A stretch of 64,000 nucleotides of DNA from Acidaminococcus fermentans DSM 20731. Its GTDB lineage: Bacteria > Bacillota > Negativicutes > Acidaminococcales > Acidaminococcaceae. The translations under genes and the position numbers were made by a program. How positions within the stretch are numbered: the stretch's first letter is position 1; every line of letters starts with the position of its first letter. Shown here in pieces: positions 34,831 to 43,246 of this stretch. Below the pieces are notes generated by a model. It saw only the letters and a list, made by a program, of their open reading frames with translations. It had not been told where the DNA came from and ran no database searches. Location: positions 1,426,001 through 1,490,000 of the forward strand of contig NC_013740.1 in the NCBI RefSeq assembly GCF_000025305.1, read 5' to 3'.

Positions 34831-36384
34831 TGCCACTTCGAACGTCCTGTGCCAGGGGAGCCGGTACCGGTACTGTTCCGGCCGTTTTCCCAGGAGGGGC
34901 GTTCCTTCTTTTTCCATTTTTTCAGTGATCATGGTTTCTGCCCGGGCGGTCTGGTCATCGGTGAGTTTCCCGTCGGGCCACTGGTTGGGCCAGATCAGCT
35001 GCTGCCGGACTTCCTGGCGGACCCGGCTCTGGTACAGCCAGTCGTCCAGGTACCGGACGGTCAGGAGATCCTGCCGGTCCCGGTCACTGAGGTACGGCCG
35101 GAGCATCCCCTGGCCCAGGGCGTACCCCAGGCTGTTGCCGGCAGTATTCCATCCGGCATAGGACCCCAGACGGTACCCCAGGGGCTCCCGTTCCCCTTCC
35201 TTCCGGAGGAGGGTTTCCACCAGGGCCCGGCTGCCTCCGTTGCCAAAAGCCACGTCGGCGATCCCCACGTTCCGGCCTTTTTCCACGTACTGCCGGGCCG
35301 TGGCCAGGAACTGCCGTCCCATTTCATCCAGTTCCGTCCCGTTGGCCGGGACATCGGCCCCCAGGGTCACCCCGTCCGCCGGGGTATAGAGCCCCAGCAC
35401 CAGATCCGCCCGTTTGTCCGTCCGGGCGGGAAAGCCCCCGGCCGCCAGCACATGTTCCCGGAAGCTCCGGCGGATGGGACCGTCTTCATAGCTGGGCACC
35501 GTGGCCGGCCCGGCGCCTCCGTTGTACCAGGCATACACCAGGGGCGTCTCTCCCCGGGCTTTGTTCATGGCCCGGTTCAGCAGCACCATCCCCAGTTCAT
35601 CGGCGCCGGAAAAGCTCCGGAATTTGTGCCGGAAGGCCGGATCGGCAAAGGCGGCCAGGTCTTCCGCATCCCGGTGGGCTTCGGAATAGGGAGCGGAATC
35701 GTCCCGGCCGATGAGCAGGTAATCCAGTTTTCCCCGTTCCAGCCCCCGGGTCAGCCCCTTCAGCACGAACAGATTCTTTTTCCGGCGTTCCAGCACATCC
35801 CGGCGGATATCCAGGGGCAGCTCCTTTTCCACCTGGGCCAGTTCCTTTTTCTCTTTCCGGGTCAGCTTCCCCAGCCGCTGCCGGTCCCGAAGCTGCCCCC
35901 ACCGGAAGATCTGGGGCCCGTACTGGGCATAATAGGCAGGTTCTGCCGGTGCGCTGCTCCATCTGGGGGAGCGCATCACGGTGGCAAAAGCGTACAGGGG
36001 CACCCCGGGATGGCGGCTCTGGAAGGCCAGCAAATCTCCCGCCCGCCGGGCCAGCACCGCCGGATCCAGTTCATGGGTCCGGGAAGGCACCAGTCCCCCG
36101 TAAATATAGGAATCCACCGAGACCACCGCACCCTGGGCGCCCCGGGCTTCCTGGTCCAGCCAGCAGGCCAGTTTTTCCGGGTCCCCGGACTGCCGATCGC
36201 TGGCCAGGAGGGTTTCCGGCGGGGTCACCACCTGGACCCCGGCTTTCCGGAAGCTGTCCGCCGTATAGGCCAGGGACACGGGACGGTTGTCCAGGGGAAT
36301 GAAAAGGATCTTTTCCGCTGCCGCCGGTGCACAAATACCCATCATCAGCACCACAAAAGCCCCAAAACGTTTACACCAATTCAC
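34813..36384 (-). CDS. DUF4127 family protein, exported
   Basis: The 523-aa protein has an N-terminal signal peptide (KRFGAFVVLMMGICAPAAA, cleavage near AAA/EK). The DUF4127 start follows immediately (ILFIPLDNRPVSLAYTADSF), with VVSVDSYIYGGLVPSRTH, LLIGRDDSAPYSEAHRD and GADELGMVLLNRAMNK further in. Family function is unknown. The conserved Asp, Asn and Arg clusters suggest a periplasmic enzyme (inference). Start is GTG 36384 with GAGG 7 nt upstream. It follows the anchored protein gene by 27 nt, so they may be co-transcribed. Confidence 0.85.
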   Translation of the reverse strand: MNWCKRFGAFVVLMMGICAPAAAEKILFIPLDNRPVSLAYTADSFRKAGVQVVTPPETLLASDRQSGDPEKLACWLDQEARGAQGAVVSVDSYIYGGLVPSRTHELDPAVLARRAGDLLAFQSRHPGVPLYAFATVMRSPRWSSAPAEPAYYAQYGPQIFRWGQLRDRQRLGKLTRKEKKELAQVEKELPLDIRRDVLERRKKNLFVLKGLTRGLERGKLDYLLIGRDDSAPYSEAHRDAEDLAAFADPAFRHKFRSFSGADELGMVLLNRAMNKARGETPLVYAWYNGGAGPATVPSYEDGPIRRSFREHVLAAGGFPARTDKRADLVLGLYTPADGVTLGADVPANGTELDEMGRQFLATARQYVEKGRNVGIADVAFGNGGSRALVETLLRKEGEREPLGYRLGSYAGWNTAGNSLGYALGQGMLRPYLSDRDRQDLLTVRYLDDWLYQSRVRQEVRQQLIWPNQWPDGKLTDDQTARAETMITEKMEKEGTPLLGKRPEQYRYRLPWHRTFEVAVKNAE

Positions 36385-36411
36385 TCCAGCACCTCTTTTC
36401 CTTTCCTGTTC

Positions 36412-37533
36412 CTAATTCAACCACCGGGCCGCCAGATCCAGGATCTTTCCGATGGTCCGGAGCTGGTCCTGGTATTTACCCATTTCCTGCTGGATGGCGG
36501 CATCTCCCTGGCCGTTCTGGGCGGCCCGGGCCAATTGGTCCAGTTTCTCCAGGATCTCATCCTGGTGGTCCACCAGGGTCCTCACCACTTTCCCCACCAG
36601 AGGATTGTTCAGTGCCTTCTGGAGGGCCCTGCGCTGCTGCTCCAGGGTCTCGGGGCTGGTGGTGCTGCCGGGTACCGCTGCCGCCGGCGGCAGGGCACGG
36701 CCTTCCCCGGATGATTTCTTCCGGGTGCCGGGAGCCGGGGTATCCGTCTCTCCATCCCCGCTGTCCGCGGCTTCCTGGACCTTGTCCCGGATCACTTCAT
36801 ACACCGGAGCCAGAGGCGTCTGTTCCAGTCCCTGGGCAGCCTGGAGCACCGCTCCGGCCACCCCCGCCGCCTGTCCGGTCTTTTTTTTCTTCGTCCCCTT
36901 CTGGAGGATCTTCCCGTAATACCCTTTCAGGTTGGTGATCTCCACCAGCTGCCAGTCCCCTTTTTCATTTTTGTGCATGTGGAGCACCAGGGTGTCGCTC
37001 CCCACGGCAGGGTTGTCCATCTGGACGTTCACCAGGGCATCCTGGGGGTACCTGGCCCCGGGCTGGATGTCCTTCACCTTCAGAGCGGTCCAGTCCACCG
37101 GCAGCACCTTGTCCGGGTTGATCTTCCGGTAGGAATCGGTCCAGTCCCCGGTAAGCACCCCGTTGTGGATCAGTTCCTCCAGATGCCGGGTGACTTCGTC
37201 CTTTTCCCCTTCCGTGTAGCCATCTTCCACATCGTTCTCCCCCTGGGCGGTGAGGATGGCGTCATAGCCCTTTTCCACCACCCGGGTCAGATCCGTGTGT
37301 TCCTGGAAGGTGACGATGTCGTGCTTGTTCACCGATTCCCGGATCAGCTTCACCGCATACTGGGGGGTGCGGGTATAGTACAGGAAATACCATCCGGAAA
37401 CAGCCCCCACAAGGACTGCCAGGGCCGCTCCCAGGGCGATCTTTTTCCGTTTTTTCTTTTTCAGCCGTTCCTGCTCCTGTTCTGTTTTCCGGGAATCCGG
37501 AGAAAAGTTCCCGTCCGTCTGCTGTTCTGTCAT
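36412..37533 (-). CDS. Membrane-anchored protein of unknown function (DUF2939-like N-terminal half)
   Basis: The 373-aa protein has a Lys-rich cytoplasmic start, one membrane helix (about residues 31-52, IALGAALAVLVGAVSGWYFLYY) and a soluble exported part. Residues 55-240 (TPQYAVKLIRESVNKHDIVTFQEHTDL...) resemble DUF2939-type domains of Firmicutes. The rest is low-complexity linker (TDTPAPGTRKKSSGEG) and a helical tail rich in Gln and Leu. ATG 37533 has AAAGGAG upstream. No function can be assigned. Confidence 0.75.
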   Translation of the reverse strand: MTEQQTDGNFSPDSRKTEQEQERLKKKKRKKIALGAALAVLVGAVSGWYFLYYTRTPQYAVKLIRESVNKHDIVTFQEHTDLTRVVEKGYDAILTAQGENDVEDGYTEGEKDEVTRHLEELIHNGVLTGDWTDSYRKINPDKVLPVDWTALKVKDIQPGARYPQDALVNVQMDNPAVGSDTLVLHMHKNEKGDWQLVEITNLKGYYGKILQKGTKKKKTGQAAGVAGAVLQAAQGLEQTPLAPVYEVIRDKVQEAADSGDGETDTPAPGTRKKSSGEGRALPPAAAVPGSTTSPETLEQQRRALQKALNNPLVGKVVRTLVDHQDEILEKLDQLARAAQNGQGDAAIQQEMGKYQDQLRTIGKILDLAARWLN

Positions 37534-37552
37534 GGTATTGCTGCTCCTTTTT

Positions 37553-37650
37553 GGTCCGTCCCCTGAAAGGGGCAGGGGACCGTTGCGCTGGCGCAATGGT
37601 GGGGTTACCCCTCCGGGAAACCCTCTGCCCGCTAAAGCGAGTCCTTTCTC
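37553..37650. repeat. GGGGACC dispersed element, copy 1
   Basis: The core is CCCCTGAAAGGGGCAGGGGA, a small GCGC-looped stem and GGTGGGGTT, the same order as in 43152-43220 and 57756-57824. It lies between the anchored protein and HD hydrolase genes. Confidence 0.8.
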
Positions 37651-37654
37651 CCTT

Positions 37655-38176
37655 TCAGAGAGACACCTGCTTCCCCGGAGCCCAGTCCGTGAGATACAGT
37701 TCCCGGAACAGCTTCTTCCCGGTTTCCGTCTTGTACAGCCGCTGATACAGAGCTTCGTCCTGCTGCCGGTCGGTGCCGTCCTCGTAGGGGTTCACCAGCA
37801 TGTCCGCTTCCGCCAGGATCTGGGCGTCGGGCCCGTCGATACTGGCATAGGTGTGGTGATGGCCGATGAGCCATTTGATCCGTTCCGCGTCTTCCCCGGT
37901 GATGCCGGCCTTGTCCAGGATGGGCTGAGCCACCCCGGGCCCCAGTTCTTCCTGGATTTTCCCGGTGCAGTGGCCGTACCGGCGTTCTCCTTCGTGGATG
38001 CCGATGTCATGGAGGTAAGCGGCGGCTTCCAGGCGGAACTGGGTCCGAGGATCCAGCCCTTCCTCCAGCCCGATGAGCCGGGCAAAAGCATGGACTTTCA
38101 ACAGATGGTGGATCCGCCGGGGATCCCCCGCATCACAGGCAATGGCTGCCCAGGCAAGCTGTTCCAATGGTTCCAT
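37655..38176 (-). CDS. HD domain phosphohydrolase
   Basis: The 173-aa protein has the ordered HD-domain metal ligands: HHLLKVHAFARLI, EAAAYLHDIGIH (the HD pair), WLIGHHHTYASIDG and LAEADMLVN. Such small HD proteins hydrolyse nucleotides or phosphoesters; substrate unknown. The start ATG 38176 has only AAAGG 13 nt upstream. A TATAAT stands 29 nt before the start (38205-38210). Confidence 0.85.
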   Translation of the reverse strand: MEPLEQLAWAAIACDAGDPRRIHHLLKVHAFARLIGLEEGLDPRTQFRLEAAAYLHDIGIHEGERRYGHCTGKIQEELGPGVAQPILDKAGITGEDAERIKWLIGHHHTYASIDGPDAQILAEADMLVNPYEDGTDRQQDEALYQRLYKTETGKKLFRELYLTDWAPGKQVSL

Positions 38177-38232
38177 AAAGTATCACAACCTTTCTCATAG
38201 GGTTATTATAGGGGATAGAGGGGGAAAAGGAA

Positions 38233-38315
38233 AGGGGTGTGACAGGAAACCTGCCACACCCCAGCCACGGGCCGCGACCAAAGGGGACCGTTGCTCCTGC
38301 AACAGTCCCCTTTTT
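38233..38315 (-). terminator. ompA terminator and a second GGGGTGTG hairpin
   Basis: 38282-38315 forms GGGGACTGTTGC/GCAACGGTCCCC and lies 6 nt past the ompA stop, ending in CCTTT on the minus strand. 38233-38262 forms a GGGGTGTG-type hairpin variant with CAGG/CCTG inner pairs. Both are between ompA and the HD gene. Confidence 0.7.
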
Positions 38316-38320
38316 CTTAA

Positions 38321-39376
38321 TTATTTATGTTCCCAGATATCCACGCGACGGTTGTCGGCTTTGCCGGCTTCGGTGGCGTTGGAGGATACAGGGTTGTTTT
38401 CACCCTTGTAGTTCAGCTGCATCCGGGAAGCAGCCACGCCGTTGTCGTTGGCGTATCTGGCCACGTTCAGTACACGGCGTTTGGACAGGTCTTCATTGTA
38501 GGCGTTGGAAGCATCGGAGTCGGTGTTCCCTACCAGTTTGAAGGTGGAATCCGGATGGGCCTTGGCCACAGCTACGAAGTTGGCCAGTTTGGCCGCTTCG
38601 GAAGCTTTCGGGGTATCCACATCGGAATCGAAGTGGATGCTGTCCAGATAGTAGTCATTGTACACATGAGCGGAAGCTGCCGGTTCAGCCACCGTCGGTG
38701 CCACCGGTTCTTCCACCACGGGGGCTGCCTTCTTGTGGCCTCCGAACCGGTAGGACAGGCCTACCAGGAAGCCACGGTATTTGATGTTGCTGTCATCGTT
38801 CAGCTTGGTATCCACATACCGGTAGCCGGCGTTCAAATCCCAGTTGTCCGCAATGGTGTAGGCCAGGCCCGCATCCCACTGGCTGGTCTTCTTGGTGCCC
38901 AGGGCGCCTTCTGCATAGAAGGCCAGGTTTTTGGCCAGGTCGTATTTGGTCCGTACCCCGAACTGGGCCACGTTGTTGATCACGCTGTCAGCGCTGCCGG
39001 TGTGGGGCCCATGGTAGCTGCCGTCGAAATCATTGTTGATCCGGTTCCAGCCGCCAAACAGAGCCCAGTTCTTGTTCAGGCTGTAAACCAGGTTCACTTC
39101 GTTCTGGTCCCCGTCGGTCTTGAAATCCCCGGCTTTGGTCTTCAGGCCCCGATAGTTGTATTCCAGAGCCCATTTGTCGGACAGTCCGTAGCCCACACCG
39201 CCGTCAAAGTTCCATTTGGTGCTGGATTCATTGCCGTCGAATTTGGCTTTGGGAGCCCAGGCTCCTGCGTTCAGCTGCCATTCCCCCTGTTCCCAGCTGG
39301 TCTGGGGAGCTGCAAAGCCCATGGAGGCCACGGATGCCAGCACAGCCAGCGTCACTGCAAACATTTTCTTCTGCAT
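38321..39376 (-). CDS. OmpA family outer-membrane protein
   Basis: The 351-aa protein has a signal peptide (MQKKMFAVTLAVLASVASMGFA). An eight-strand-type OmpA barrel follows (about 25-205; alternating aromatic strands such as WALEYNYRGLK and WDLNAGYRYVDTK), then a Pro-Val-Glu linker and a C-terminal OmpA peptidoglycan-binding domain (about 240-351). That domain shows GNTDSDASNAYNEDLSKRR and the closing ADNRRVDIW. It ties the outer membrane to the wall and is the best evidence that the organism is diderm. ATG 39376 has AAGGAA upstream. Confidence 0.95.
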   Translation of the reverse strand: MQKKMFAVTLAVLASVASMGFAAPQTSWEQGEWQLNAGAWAPKAKFDGNESSTKWNFDGGVGYGLSDKWALEYNYRGLKTKAGDFKTDGDQNEVNLVYSLNKNWALFGGWNRINNDFDGSYHGPHTGSADSVINNVAQFGVRTKYDLAKNLAFYAEGALGTKKTSQWDAGLAYTIADNWDLNAGYRYVDTKLNDDSNIKYRGFLVGLSYRFGGHKKAAPVVEEPVAPTVAEPAASAHVYNDYYLDSIHFDSDVDTPKASEAAKLANFVAVAKAHPDSTFKLVGNTDSDASNAYNEDLSKRRVLNVARYANDNGVAASRMQLNYKGENNPVSSNATEAGKADNRRVDIWEHK

Positions 39377-39452
39377 TGAAGATTCCTTCTTCCCGTTTCG
39401 ATTTTTACCAAAAGAAAAGAGACCGGACTGGCCAGTCACTTCTTATGGTTTT

Positions 39453-39458
39453 ATTGTA
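39453..39458 (-). promoter_or_regulatory. Probable ompA promoter (-10 TACAAT, extended)
   Basis: TACAAT preceded by TG on the minus strand lies 77 nt before the ompA start, leaving a long 5' leader typical of outer-membrane protein genes. The -35 match (TGAACC) is weak. Confidence 0.5.
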
Positions 39459-39517
39459 CACCTTTTAAAATGAACGGTTCATGAAGGATTTGTGACGGAA
39501 ATGTAAAAAAAAGGGGA

Positions 39518-39577
39518 GGGGGTGTGAAAAAATAACTTTCACACCCCCTGTCAATGGTCAGCTGTCAACTGTCAACC
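39518..39577 (-). terminator. GGGGTGTGAAA-family terminator with heptamer array
   Basis: 39518-39548 forms GGGGGTGTGAAA/TTTCACACCCCC followed on the minus strand by TCCCCTTTTTTTT; it ends the secreted protein transcript. 39550-39577 is a heptamer array (GTCAATG, GTCAGCT, GTCAACT, GTCAACC) directly between the gene and the hairpin. Confidence 0.85.
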
Positions 39578-39583
39578 AAAATC

Positions 39584-40750
39584 CTACATATCCCTCTCCG
39601 GCTTCAAGCCGCTGCCGTCGTTGTTCTGGAGCAGGCTGAAGCTTTCCACGGACTGTTTGAAGGCTTTCAGTTTCAGGTCGTAGTTGATGGTGTCATCGGT
39701 CTGGTACCGGATCATGTACCCGTTGCCCCGGGCGTTCATCAGATAGGTGTTCACCACGAACACTTTCTTCAGGTCCCCGCTGTCGGTGCATTCGGACATG
39801 CTGCCGTTCAGGCTGCCCACGGAAATGGGCTGGTGCCGGAGCACGGTGATGTTGGGGGTGTACCGGGTCACTTTCTGGATGAAGGCGTCTTCCGCTTCCT
39901 TCAGCCCTTCCGGGGTGGAATTCCCCAGTTCCGCAAAGGTGTCATCGGAAAATTCCCGGATCAGCAGCCCGTCGGTATGGACGCTGCTGAGAGACCGGCC
40001 CAGGAGCACATTGTCCGCCCGGAGGGTGTACATCCGCCAGCCACTGGGGATCTCCATTTCATAGCCCATCCCCGGCACCGTCAGAAGGTTCACTTCGGTG
40101 TACTTCACCCGGGAAAGGGTCAGATCGGCGCACAGGGACTGGAGGGCAGCCCGGGCCGCGGCTTCCAGGTTTTCCGGAGCGCTCACGTTCACCACCAGCA
40201 GCACGTTCTTTTCCGGCTGGTAGGCCCGGCCGATCAGGAAGGGCCGGTGGGTCCGCAGCTTGTCCTGGGGTACCGCCACATAGGTGTAGCTGTCCTGTTC
40301 CTTTTTGTCCTTCTTTCTGGGTTCCTGTTCCCCGGAGGTGGCCCGGTATTTCCGGAGCTTTTCCCCCAGGATCCCGTCCAGGGCGGGCTGGCTGCCGAAA
40401 TTCCGGGAGCTGCCCTCATCCTGGATGGTGTCGTTTTCCTGGTCCTGGATCTTCCCCAGGAACTTCTTGAAATCTTTCTTCTGCTCCGAGGAATACTGCT
40501 TCATGGGGACGGATACGAAACTGGGCAGGGTGTACAGATCCGCACTGACCAGAAAATCCTTCCCCACGGTGAACCGGATCCCTGTGGAGGTATGGTAAAT
40601 CTCCCGGCTGCCGGGGGGTACCGTCAGGGTATAGCCCCCGCTGGCCGGTTTATAGGTGTTTTTGGGCGCTGCCGCTCCGGCAGTCCCGGCCTGGATCAGT
40701 CCCAGGCACAGGACGGCCGCCGCCAGCCCCCATCGTTTCAGTTTGTTCAT
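39584..40750 (-). CDS. Exported protein of unknown function
   Basis: The 388-aa protein has a clear signal peptide (MNKLKRWGLAAAVLCLGLIQAGTAGAA). After it come two similar halves, each with an extended beta region that begins like a substrate- or lipid-binding fold (GGYTLTVPPGSREIY; YEMEIPSGWRMYTL). The middle is charged and Lys-rich (EQEPRKKDKKEQ). I do not recognise the family. The repeated pattern of a hydrophobic strand, PxG and an aromatic residue suggests an internal duplication. It stands 8 nt after nfnB. Confidence 0.8.
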   Translation of the reverse strand: MNKLKRWGLAAAVLCLGLIQAGTAGAAAPKNTYKPASGGYTLTVPPGSREIYHTSTGIRFTVGKDFLVSADLYTLPSFVSVPMKQYSSEQKKDFKKFLGKIQDQENDTIQDEGSSRNFGSQPALDGILGEKLRKYRATSGEQEPRKKDKKEQDSYTYVAVPQDKLRTHRPFLIGRAYQPEKNVLLVVNVSAPENLEAAARAALQSLCADLTLSRVKYTEVNLLTVPGMGYEMEIPSGWRMYTLRADNVLLGRSLSSVHTDGLLIREFSDDTFAELGNSTPEGLKEAEDAFIQKVTRYTPNITVLRHQPISVGSLNGSMSECTDSGDLKKVFVVNTYLMNARGNGYMIRYQTDDTINYDLKLKAFKQSVESFSLLQNNDGSGLKPERDM

Positions 40751-40758
40751 TCCTTCTG

Positions 40759-42147
40759 TTACTTCCCTAATTTTTCTTTCAGATAGGCGTCGATTTCCCG
40801 GGCAGCCTTCTTGCCGGCCCCCATGGCGGAAATCACCGTCGCAGCCCCGGTGACGATATCGCCCCCGGCAAAGACCCCCGGAATGAAGGTTTCTTCTTTT
40901 TCGTCCACGGTAATGAGCCCTTTCCGGTTGGTCACCAGGTCCGGGGTGGTGTGCTTCAGCAGGGGGTTGGGCCCCTGGCCGATGGCCATCACCACCATGT
41001 CCACGTCAAACACATGGTTGGAGCCGGGGATTTCCACCGGGCTCCGGCGGCCGGAGGCATCCGGTTCGCCCAGTTCCGTCCGGACACATTCGATGCCGGT
41101 GACCCAGCCCTCTTCGTTGCCCAGGATCTTCACCGGGTTGTTCAGCATGTGGAGTTCGATGCCTTCCGCCTTGGCGTGGGCGATTTCTTCCTTCCGGGCG
41201 GGCATTTCCGCTTCGCTCCGGCGGTACACCACATAGACGTTTTCCGCCCCCAGCCGCTTGGCGGTCCGGGCGGCATCCATGGCCACGTTGCCGGCCCCCA
41301 CTACGGCCACGTTCTTCCCCACATACACGGGGGTGGCCATTTTCGGGAACTTCCAGGCTCCCATCAGGTTCACCCGGGTGAGGAATTCGTTGGCGGCATA
41401 CACCCCGTTCAGGGCTTCTCCGGGGATCCGCATGAAATGGGGCAGCCCGGCGCCGGTGCCCACGTACACGGCCTGGAATCCTTCTTCGCCCAGAAGTTCG
41501 TGGAGGGTGAAGGTGCGGCCGATCACCACATCGGTCATGATCTTCACGCCCAGTTCCTTCAGCTGCTGGATTTCGTGCTGGACGATGGCCTTGGGCAGAC
41601 GGAATTCGGGAATGCCGTACATGAGCACCCCGCCCACCTTGTGGAGGGCTTCGAACAGCGTCACGTCATAGCCCAGTTTGGCCAGGTCCCCGGCGGCGGT
41701 GAGGCAGGAAGGTCCGCCCCCCACCACGGCCACTTTGATGCCGTTCTTGGGTGCCAGGCCTTCTTTCACGATATCCGTGCCCGCTTCCCGGGCCCGGTCC
41801 GCCACGAACCGTTCCAGACGGCCGATGGCCACCGGTTCTCCCTTGATGCCCAGGATGCAGTGTTTTTCGCACTGGTTTTCCTGGGGGCACACCCGGCCGC
41901 ACACAGCGGGCAGGGAGTTCTTGTTCTTCAGGATGTGGATGGCTCCGTCAAAATCCCGTTCCGTCACCGCATGGATGAACTGGGGGATATCCACGTTCAC
42001 CGGGCAGCCCTTGACGCACTGGGGATTCTTGCAGTTGAGGCAGCGCTGGGCTTCGTCCACCGCCACGTCTTCCGGGTAGCCCAGGGCCACTTCTTCAAAG
42101 TTATGGTTCCGTACATCCGCCGGCTGTTCCGGCATGGGATTTCTCAT
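40759..42147 (-). CDS. nfnB: NfnB / glutamate synthase small-subunit-like oxidoreductase
   Basis: Large subunit of the NADH-dependent reduced ferredoxin:NADP+ oxidoreductase, an electron-bifurcating flavoenzyme. The 462-aa protein has two [4Fe-4S] Cys sets at the N-terminus (RCLNCKNPQCVKGCPVN and CGRVCPQENQCEKHC), two dinucleotide-binding loops (VAVVGGGPSCLTAA and VAVVGAGNVAMDAA) and the closing GDIVTGAATVISAMGAGKKAA. The start is uncertain between 42159, 42147 (ATGA overlap with nfnA) and 42135. The adjacent nfnA supports Nfn over glutamate synthase. Confidence 0.92.
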   Translation of the reverse strand: MRNPMPEQPADVRNHNFEEVALGYPEDVAVDEAQRCLNCKNPQCVKGCPVNVDIPQFIHAVTERDFDGAIHILKNKNSLPAVCGRVCPQENQCEKHCILGIKGEPVAIGRLERFVADRAREAGTDIVKEGLAPKNGIKVAVVGGGPSCLTAAGDLAKLGYDVTLFEALHKVGGVLMYGIPEFRLPKAIVQHEIQQLKELGVKIMTDVVIGRTFTLHELLGEEGFQAVYVGTGAGLPHFMRIPGEALNGVYAANEFLTRVNLMGAWKFPKMATPVYVGKNVAVVGAGNVAMDAARTAKRLGAENVYVVYRRSEAEMPARKEEIAHAKAEGIELHMLNNPVKILGNEEGWVTGIECVRTELGEPDASGRRSPVEIPGSNHVFDVDMVVMAIGQGPNPLLKHTTPDLVTNRKGLITVDEKEETFIPGVFAGGDIVTGAATVISAMGAGKKAAREIDAYLKEKLGK

Positions 42148-42986
42148 TCCTCCACGCATCTGCAATGCCCCCCGCAACTGTATTCTACTGCTTCCTGGTC
42201 CTTGTACATCTTGGAACGCTGCATCAGATTTTTGAAATCCACCTGATGGGCATCGAATTCCGGCCCGTCACAGCAGGTGAATTTGCTTTCGCCCCCCACC
42301 TGCACCCGGCAGCCGCCGCACATGCCGGTGCCGTCCACCATGAGGCAGCTGAGGCTGGCGGTGGTCTTCACGTTGTAAGGCTGGGTGACCTTGGCCACGT
42401 TCATCATCATGATGATGGGGCCGATGGCCACCACCAGGTCCGGATGGTTCCCTTCTTCCAGCATTTTCCGGAGAGGATCGGTGACAAAGCCCCTGATGCC
42501 TTCGGACCCGTCATCGGTGGTGATGATCACTTCATCGCTGATCTTTTCCATCCGGTCCCGCCACAGGATCAGATCCTTGTGCCGGCCCCCGATGATGGTG
42601 ATCACCTTGTTGCCCAGTTCGTGGTAGGCCCGGGCAATGGGATGGACCGGCGCCACGCCGATGCCCCCGCAGACCATGACCACAGTGCCGAATCTGCCCA
42701 TTTCAGAAGGCTGGCCCAGAGGCCCCAGGATGTGCTGGATCTCGTCTCCCTGGGCGAAATCCTCGCACAGATGCCGGGTGGTGTTCCCCACCGCCTGGAC
42801 CATCAGGGTGATGGTGCCTTTTTCCCGGTCGAAATCACCAATGGTCAGAGGGATCCGTTCGCTGGTTTCGTCCACCAGTACCATGACGAACTGTCCCGGT
42901 TTGCATTTGTGCGCAATCAGAGGCGCATCCACTTCAAATTCCCAGACTGCAGGTGCCAGCTGCAGTTTTTTCAAGATCTTTGCCAC
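42144..42986 (-). CDS. nfnA: NfnA / sulfide dehydrogenase-type FAD/NAD-binding subunit
   Basis: Small subunit of NfnAB, holding FAD and a [2Fe-2S] cluster. The 280-aa protein has the FAD-binding SERIPLTIGDFD, the NAD loop VCGGIGVAPVHPIARAY, and Cys ligands in TGMCGGCRVQVGG and KFTCCDGPEFD. The start is GTG 42986 with AAAGGAG 8 nt upstream. An ATG at 43013 sits in a heptamer array and lacks such a site. Confidence 0.93.
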   Translation of the reverse strand: MAKILKKLQLAPAVWEFEVDAPLIAHKCKPGQFVMVLVDETSERIPLTIGDFDREKGTITLMVQAVGNTTRHLCEDFAQGDEIQHILGPLGQPSEMGRFGTVVMVCGGIGVAPVHPIARAYHELGNKVITIIGGRHKDLILWRDRMEKISDEVIITTDDGSEGIRGFVTDPLRKMLEEGNHPDLVVAIGPIIMMMNVAKVTQPYNVKTTASLSCLMVDGTGMCGGCRVQVGGESKFTCCDGPEFDAHQVDFKNLMQRSKMYKDQEAVEYSCGGHCRCVEE

Positions 42987-43004
42987 ACCAAACACTCCTT
43001 TATT

Positions 43005-43220
43005 GTCGTTCATCGTGAATCGTTCATCGTGAGTCGTTCATCGTGAGTCGTTCATCGAGGGGGGCCGCCCGGCGTGCGGCCCCTACGGTCCCGATGATCC
43101 ATCGTCAATGCCGCAGGGGCTCCACAGCCGGGAGCCCGTCCTGGTTATTTCGCCCGAAGGGCTGTCCGTCCCCTGCAAGGGGCGGGGGACCGTCCGTCAG
43201 GACGGTGGTGGGGTTCGGCC
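43005..43220. repeat. Repeat-filled gap upstream of nfnA (heptamers, CCCCTACGG and GGGGACC elements)
   Basis: 43005-43058 is a heptamer array alternating GTCGTTC/ATCGTTC and ATCGTGA units (also readable as a 14-bp period). 43061-43088 is a CCCCTACGG-type element (GGCCGCCCGGCGTGCGGCC core). 43152-43220 is a GGGGACC element (CCCCTGCAAGGGGCGGGGGA, GTCCGTCAGGAC stem, GGTGGGGTTC). No gene is seen in 42987-43237. Confidence 0.85.
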
Positions 43221-43232
43221 AACGGCCCCCCC

Positions 43233-43246
43233 ACTCTTCACTCTGC
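43233..43246. repeat. Short heptamer run over the mtaD stop codon
   Basis: Two units, ACTCTTC and ACTCTGC (GAAGAGT and GCAGAGT on the coding strand), include the mtaD stop codon 43238-43240. They match the array at 34810-34830. Confidence 0.6.

Noticed and set aside
40759-42986. Glutamate synthase small subunit next to a stray flavoprotein
   Set aside because: The small-subunit-like gene is paired by ATGA overlap with the FAD/[2Fe-2S] partner typical of NfnAB, and no glutamate synthase large subunit is near.
42987-43013. ATG at 43013 as the nfnA start
   Set aside because: It lies inside a heptamer array and has no ribosome binding site; GTG 42986 has AAAGGAG at 8 nt and gives the usual family N-terminus.
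43005-43058. A CRISPR-like array from the repeated TTCATCG units
   Set aside because: Units are 7 bp and directly joined with no spacers; no cas genes are present.
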